The notes beneath the pieces were generated by a model that was not told where the DNA came from, did not search any database, and saw nothing but the letters and a program-made list of their open reading frames with translations. DNA of 64,000 nucleotides from Sordariomycetes sp. S80-01Y (lineage: Eukaryota; Ascomycota; Sordariomycetes). Location of the stretch: contig JAXQJY010000030.1 in NCBI GenBank assembly GCA_037042185.1, forward strand, positions 2,418,001 to 2,482,000, written 5' to 3'. Positions 59,737 to 64,000 of this stretch are shown here, in pieces. Made by a program: the position numbers and the translations under genes. The first letter of the stretch is position 1; every line of letters starts with the position of its first letter.

Positions 59737-61053
59737 ATGGCCGAAACACTCGCAGTGCCGAGAATATCTCTGAAGGGTAAAATCTGATCTTGAATACACC
59801 CTCATTGCGTATTACTGACGCCTCACCTAGACTTCGAGTCCCGAAAGGGAGAAATCACTCAAGAGCTGCTGCGGGCTGCCGAGACCGTTGGCTTCTTCAG
59901 TCTCGTCGACCATGGAATTACCATCGACGAAATCAACGCCCAGTTTGAGCTTTCCAAAACTTACTTTGATTTGCCTATGGAGGTGAAGGGCAGAATCCCT
60001 CATGCCCTCGAGACCAACAACGGCTGGGAGTACAAGGTGCGAAGACCACTTCGCGTCATCTAAGAGGTCTCATCTGACTATTCGATCACAGTCGCAGATT
60101 CGTCCCACCACCGGCGTTGCTGACCAGAAGGAGTCTTTCTGGATGCAGCGAAACTCTCAGTGGCCTGACGACAAGGATGTGCCCGGATTTAGTGCCACGA
60201 CCAAGAACTTCATCTCAAAGTGCGAGGGGATCTCGGCTCAAGTCTGTGAGTAGCCTCCCAACCAAAACGAAACATGCGAACGAATGCTGACACTACCGAA
60301 AGTGAGGTGCCTGTCTCTTGCGCTTGGCTTCCCTGAAGACCATCTTAACAACTCCATGAACGTCAACGCAGAGGACAACCTCACACAGCTCCGCATGATA
60401 CACTACATGGCGTCAGAAAACGCTGTCGGAACTTGGAGGGCGGGGAAGCACACTGATGTGGGCTGTCTTACGCTCCTGTTCCAGCGAGATGGAGAGGACG
60501 GACTTGAGGTGCTGCCTGGGCGCGAAAGTCACCAGTCTGCCGCTGTCGGCGACCACTTCTATCCCATCCCCGCCGAGACCGGCCCAATCGTCGTGAACAT
60601 CGGTGATATGCTAAGTGAGTCAAGAGTCATCCTAGAAACTACTTACGCAATACTGATTATCTCTTCAGTGGCCTGGTCTGACGACCGTCTGAAGGCCAAC
60701 TTTCATCGGGTACGGGCCAAGGACTTTGGCAAAAGCCCGGACAGATATTCGATTGCCTACTTCAATACCGGGCGCAAAGATGTGGTCATGCAAGGCCCCT
60801 TGAAGAAGTAGTAAGTAACATTACTTCCAACGTCTCGAGACTCTGAAACTAATCAAGACAATAGTCCTGCCATTACTTGCGGCGAGTACTTCCGCGGAAA
60901 AACTGAGAATCAATTCGGGTAAGCTTCGATCTTCCGGATCAACAGAATGTCTTCTAACGATGCAACAGACATAACTTCAAGAAGCAACAGGCCAATTGTA
61001 CAGTCGCATCTGTTGCGCCAATGGCACCTGCTGGAACGACGGTTACAGTTTAG
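59737..61053 (+). CDS. 2-oxoglutarate/Fe(II)-dependent dioxygenase, isopenicillin N synthase-like
   Basis: A non-haem iron oxygenase that would hydroxylate, desaturate or cleave a small molecule. Seven exons (59737-59776, 59831-60036, 60092-60245, 60303-60614, 60669-60810, 60865-60918, 60969-61053) encode 330 residues with consistent phases. The N-terminal DIOX_N part contains GFFSLVDHGI. The iron ligands are His183 and Asp185 in KHTDVG and His250 in FHRV; Arg263 and Ser265 in RYS bind 2-oxoglutarate. LEVLPG and IVVNIGDML are also typical. Length matches the family (about 320-350). No targeting signal is visible. It lies between an alpha/beta hydrolase and an FMN dehydrogenase, which fits a small catabolic or tailoring group. 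The substrate is unknown. Confidence 0.92.
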
Positions 61054-61397
61054 TTTCGTGTTTAGATTAGGAGAGCATTTAGGATCAATAACTGAATTTA
61101 AATGAGATCTGACTCGGCGATTGATAAATATTCATTGACTCCTCTTTTCCAGTAAATACAGACAGCACGTGGCCGCATAGTTCTATTGAAATTTGGCATC
61201 ATCTCTCCCAGAGTAGCTTATGTCGTCCGCTGTGTCCTTATCTGGTCAGAGGGCACCATAATCCATTCCATAGATGGGACACGGGAAGAAGGCAAAATTC
61301 TTAAAGTCCTTTGCGAGCTCGTTCTATTCTGCACAGTAGATTGGTCCTCGATTACAATTCACTATTTCTGTTGAGGCTGCTATTATTCTATTCTAGC
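61054..61397. other. Convergent intergenic region
   Basis: This 344-bp AT-rich stretch separates the convergent oxygenase and FMN dehydrogenase genes. No feature other than the presumed terminators is expected. Confidence 0.5.
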
Positions 61398-63090
61398 CTA
61401 GAGGCGTGCACGTACTATCGGTCCAGCTAGCAGCAGTCCGTGAGCGTCAACCTGAGGAAGATGTGTGTCAGCAACCCTTGTCATTTTCGTTATCAGCACT
61501 CGGCGACCGAAGTCAAGACTCACGTGTGATGGGCGGAGCTCCGCGACTGAAGTCACACCAACCAGTCCCATCGTCGCCTCGACCTCCTGCTTCAGAATTC
61601 GAATGGCTTTGTCGAGGCCCTCGTCGCCCAGAGCTAGCGCATACAAGAATGAGCGGCCAACAGCCACGCCCTTCGCCCCAAGCGCAAGAGCTTTGACGAC
61701 ATCTGCCCCACGAGTGATACCCCCATCAACTATGACCTCGCATGAGCTAAAGACCTCTGGACAGTATTGGCGAATCTCAAGCAGGGTCTCTGCAGCTGAA
61801 GGGGCGCCGTCGAGTTGTCGACCTCCATGATTCGAGAGCCACGGATGGACATTGTAGTGCATGCACAGCTGAGCATCTTCCCAGGATTGAATGCCCTTAA
61901 TGGCAATGGGCAGGTTCGTAAGCGACTTCAACCAAGTGATGGCCGAAGGGAAGTCAAAGAGTTCATAGCAGGCTCTGTGCACCTTGTCAGTCAACTCTTG
62001 CGCTGTCTGACTAAAAAGAGTGAGGACTCACGGACGAGACACGGAAATGGACCCAACAGGGCTCTCGTCATCTGTATCCCTTTCTGCAATGTTCATCCTC
62101 ATGTCTCTTTCACGCTTGCCTACATGGACCGCATCTACTGTCAACGCAAAACCTTTGTATCCAAGCGCCACAGCTTGCTCAACCTCCTTCTTCGTCGTCT
62201 CAAGGTCTTTCATAGCATATATCTGCCAGTAAAGGGGTTGGCCCTCAGCTCGCGCGTCGGCCATCTCCTTCTGGCTGCAGCCCGCGTTGTTGCAAACCCA
62301 CTGGAGAACACCATGTCGAGCAGCGGCTCGGGTTAGGAGGACCTCTCCTTGGCGATTCGCGAACTTTCCGCCGCCCGCCGGAGCAATGAAGAAGGGGGCG
62401 GAAAAGGAATGTCCTAGGATGGAGGTTGACATATCGATTTGGCTTACGGGGATAAGAACCCGTGGTCTGAAGCGTATCGCTGCCCAGGACTTCTTGTTCC
62501 ATCTGGTCGCAATCTCTGATTCTGCACCCGTCTTAAAGACTGCAGACTCAGGGATTAGCCAAAAGTATTTGAGTAGTATCACCAAGGACTTCCCACTCAC
62601 AGGCAAAGTACTTTGCAGGAAGTACCTCTTGAGCGGCAATTTCTAAATCATCAAGATTGATGACCTTGCACAACCGGCGACGCGTAGCTGTTTGGATTTT
62701 CAACTTTTCATCAGGTGAAGAGCTTCCATCAGCTGCTTCGAGACGAGGTACGGAGCCCATTTTTGGCCTAGTATCGAACGGGAGGTATCAGCATACAGTA
62801 AGGTCCTAGTCTGGATGAGGCAGACTTACAGCTGAGCCTTGTACTTTTCCAAGATCTCTCTAGAGTGCACAGCATCAAAGGTATCAGTCGCATCGCCCCC
62901 CGCCTGTTGTAAGATCACGGTCTGGCCTCCAGGATGTTCGTGCGCAAACTGTGTCACGTCGTAGACAACCTCATCTATGACTATCCAACAGCTCGACGTG
63001 CTAGCATGATTGGCCACGTCTTCTCTGATTCTGATTAGCTGACTTACTGGGTCCGGAGGTCTTTTCTTCTGGGTAGTACCTGGTGATCAT
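61398..63090 (-). CDS. Cytochrome b5-FMN 2-hydroxyacid dehydrogenase (flavocytochrome b2-like)
   Basis: Oxidises an L-2-hydroxy acid (lactate, mandelate or similar) through FMN and passes electrons to a fused haem domain. Six exons (63090-63080, 63024-62830, 62767-62601, 62539-62032, 61974-61524, 61451-61398) encode 461 residues. The cytochrome b5 domain (about 1-80) has haem ligands His34 (HPGG) and His57. The FMN barrel follows, with FRPRVLIPV, FFIAPAGGGKFANRQGE, LYWQIY, the signature SNHGGRQLD with catalytic His343, and VDGGITRGADVVKALALGAK. The 11-nt first exon (MITR) was chosen because it is the only start that keeps frame with a 55-bp intron; it remains uncertain. There is no mitochondrial presequence, unlike yeast CYB2 (about 590 residues), so a cytosolic location is likely. 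It converges with the oxygenase. Confidence 0.9.
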
Positions 63091-64000
63091 TTTGGTGAGT
63101 GTGTTGCTGGGTGCACTCCTGACTTCGGGTTGCACTCTCACCGTCGCGTTTAATTTTACCTTGGCTTAACTCTGTCGTTGATGACCAGCATTTCAGCCAC
63201 ATAATGAACTCCATATGCGCTTAGAGAAGCCAGTGCAGCATTGGCTGACACGGTGCTCGGCAGCCCGTTGGGATTCCGTGTTCCCTGAATCTCGGATCAA
63301 GCACCGCGAACAAGGGGAGTTCCACATGCCACGGACCGAGCACTCATCCAAGCTAGACAATCGGAACCCATGTTGATATCTGCGGAGGCCGACTCGGTAT
63401 CGCGGGGTAATGACAACCCCAATGACCTGGTTGGACGCCTCTATTCAGGGGCGGATCCGTTGTCCTGGGCGCGGGTCTGGGCTGCAAGGAAGATCGATTG
63501 GAGTTCCGTTATCTGGGTATCCACGACAATCTCATCGTCACTTGGAGATACCGCGCTGAGGACGAGGCCTGTTCAAGATAGGCATAACATTTCTATTGAG
63601 GCAATGCATCGACTATCATTACAACCAGGTGAACAATCGCTTCCTTGTCGCCGCTAGCGACGCCGCAAAGCCACCAAGTTGCTCGTCTTATCACAACCAC
63701 CCAGCAGCACGGTGCAGGGTCTCAAGAGTATCTTCCTGGGGTACACTAGTACGATGCAGGTAGGGTAATGGTGAGGGTGTGCCGGTTCCGTTGTTGGATT
63801 GACTTATATAACGTCAAGTCATACCTCGACCGTCCTGCATTGAAGCCTCTGGTCAAGCTGAGCGCTGTTGCCACCGTATCTATCTTCAACAATTATTCTT
63901 ACAATCCCTCATTTCAAAAGATATTCTGCACGGGGGATCGCAGGCTGCTGATGATGACTTCAGAAAAAGATCATAAGGAGCTCGAGGTAACACAGCACCG
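63091..64000. other. Intergenic region at the right edge
   Basis: This should contain the promoter of the FMN dehydrogenase in its first few hundred bases. I see no supported gene in the remaining sequence up to the window edge. Confidence 0.5.

Overview
The window reads as the genome of a filamentous ascomycete, most likely a Sordariomycete; a plant-associated lineage such as Glomerellales is an inference only. The grounds are short GT-AG introns of about 43-104 bp with CTAAC/CTGAC branch points, a strong GC3 bias in housekeeping genes, a Zn2Cys6 regulator, a 2EXR protein, a GH45 cellulase, a fungal multimodular NRPS and a highly reducing PKS. I recognised no rRNA, tRNA, CRISPR array, insertion sequence or intact transposon.

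Region 1 (1.4-24.0 kb) is a lipopeptide-type biosynthetic locus. A 4,420-residue NRPS on the minus strand and a 2,537-residue highly reducing PKS on the plus strand diverge from a 1.46-kb shared promoter that carries repeated short motifs. The PKS (KS-AT-DH-MT-ER-KR-ACP) has no release domain. The NRPS lacks an A domain at its front, starting with a dead carrier domain and a dead epimerase-like domain, then C-A-T-C-A-T-C-A-T, a cyclising-type terminal C domain and a dead carrier. The simplest reading is that the PKS makes a reduced, possibly methylated acyl chain, the first C domain takes it as starter, three amino acids are added, and the terminal C domain releases the product, perhaps as a ring. 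No acyl-AMP ligase, acyltransferase or thioesterase lies beside them in the window.

Region 2 (25.9-40.5 kb) is mainly conserved housekeeping: a small hypothetical protein, a WHI5/NRM1-like G1/S regulator, an ASC-1/Rqt4-like zinc-finger protein, a 2EXR protein, mitochondrial malate dehydrogenase and the ER P5A-ATPase SPF1. An AT-rich decayed patch lies at about 31.6-32.5 kb.

Region 3 (42.1-49.9 kb) holds a secreted GH45 endoglucanase, a short-chain dehydrogenase, a secreted GH16 glucanase, a hotdog thioesterase with a 9-nt and a predicted 1-nt exon, and an NmrA-like protein.

Region 4 (50.7-63.1 kb) holds an MFS transporter, a Zn2Cys6 regulator head-to-head with an alpha/beta hydrolase, a 2-oxoglutarate/Fe(II) oxygenase and a cytochrome b5-FMN 2-hydroxyacid dehydrogenase. 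It looks like a small catabolic or tailoring group without a backbone synthase. Gene models below were built by hand from reading frames, splice signals and family motifs; exon joins were checked for frame.
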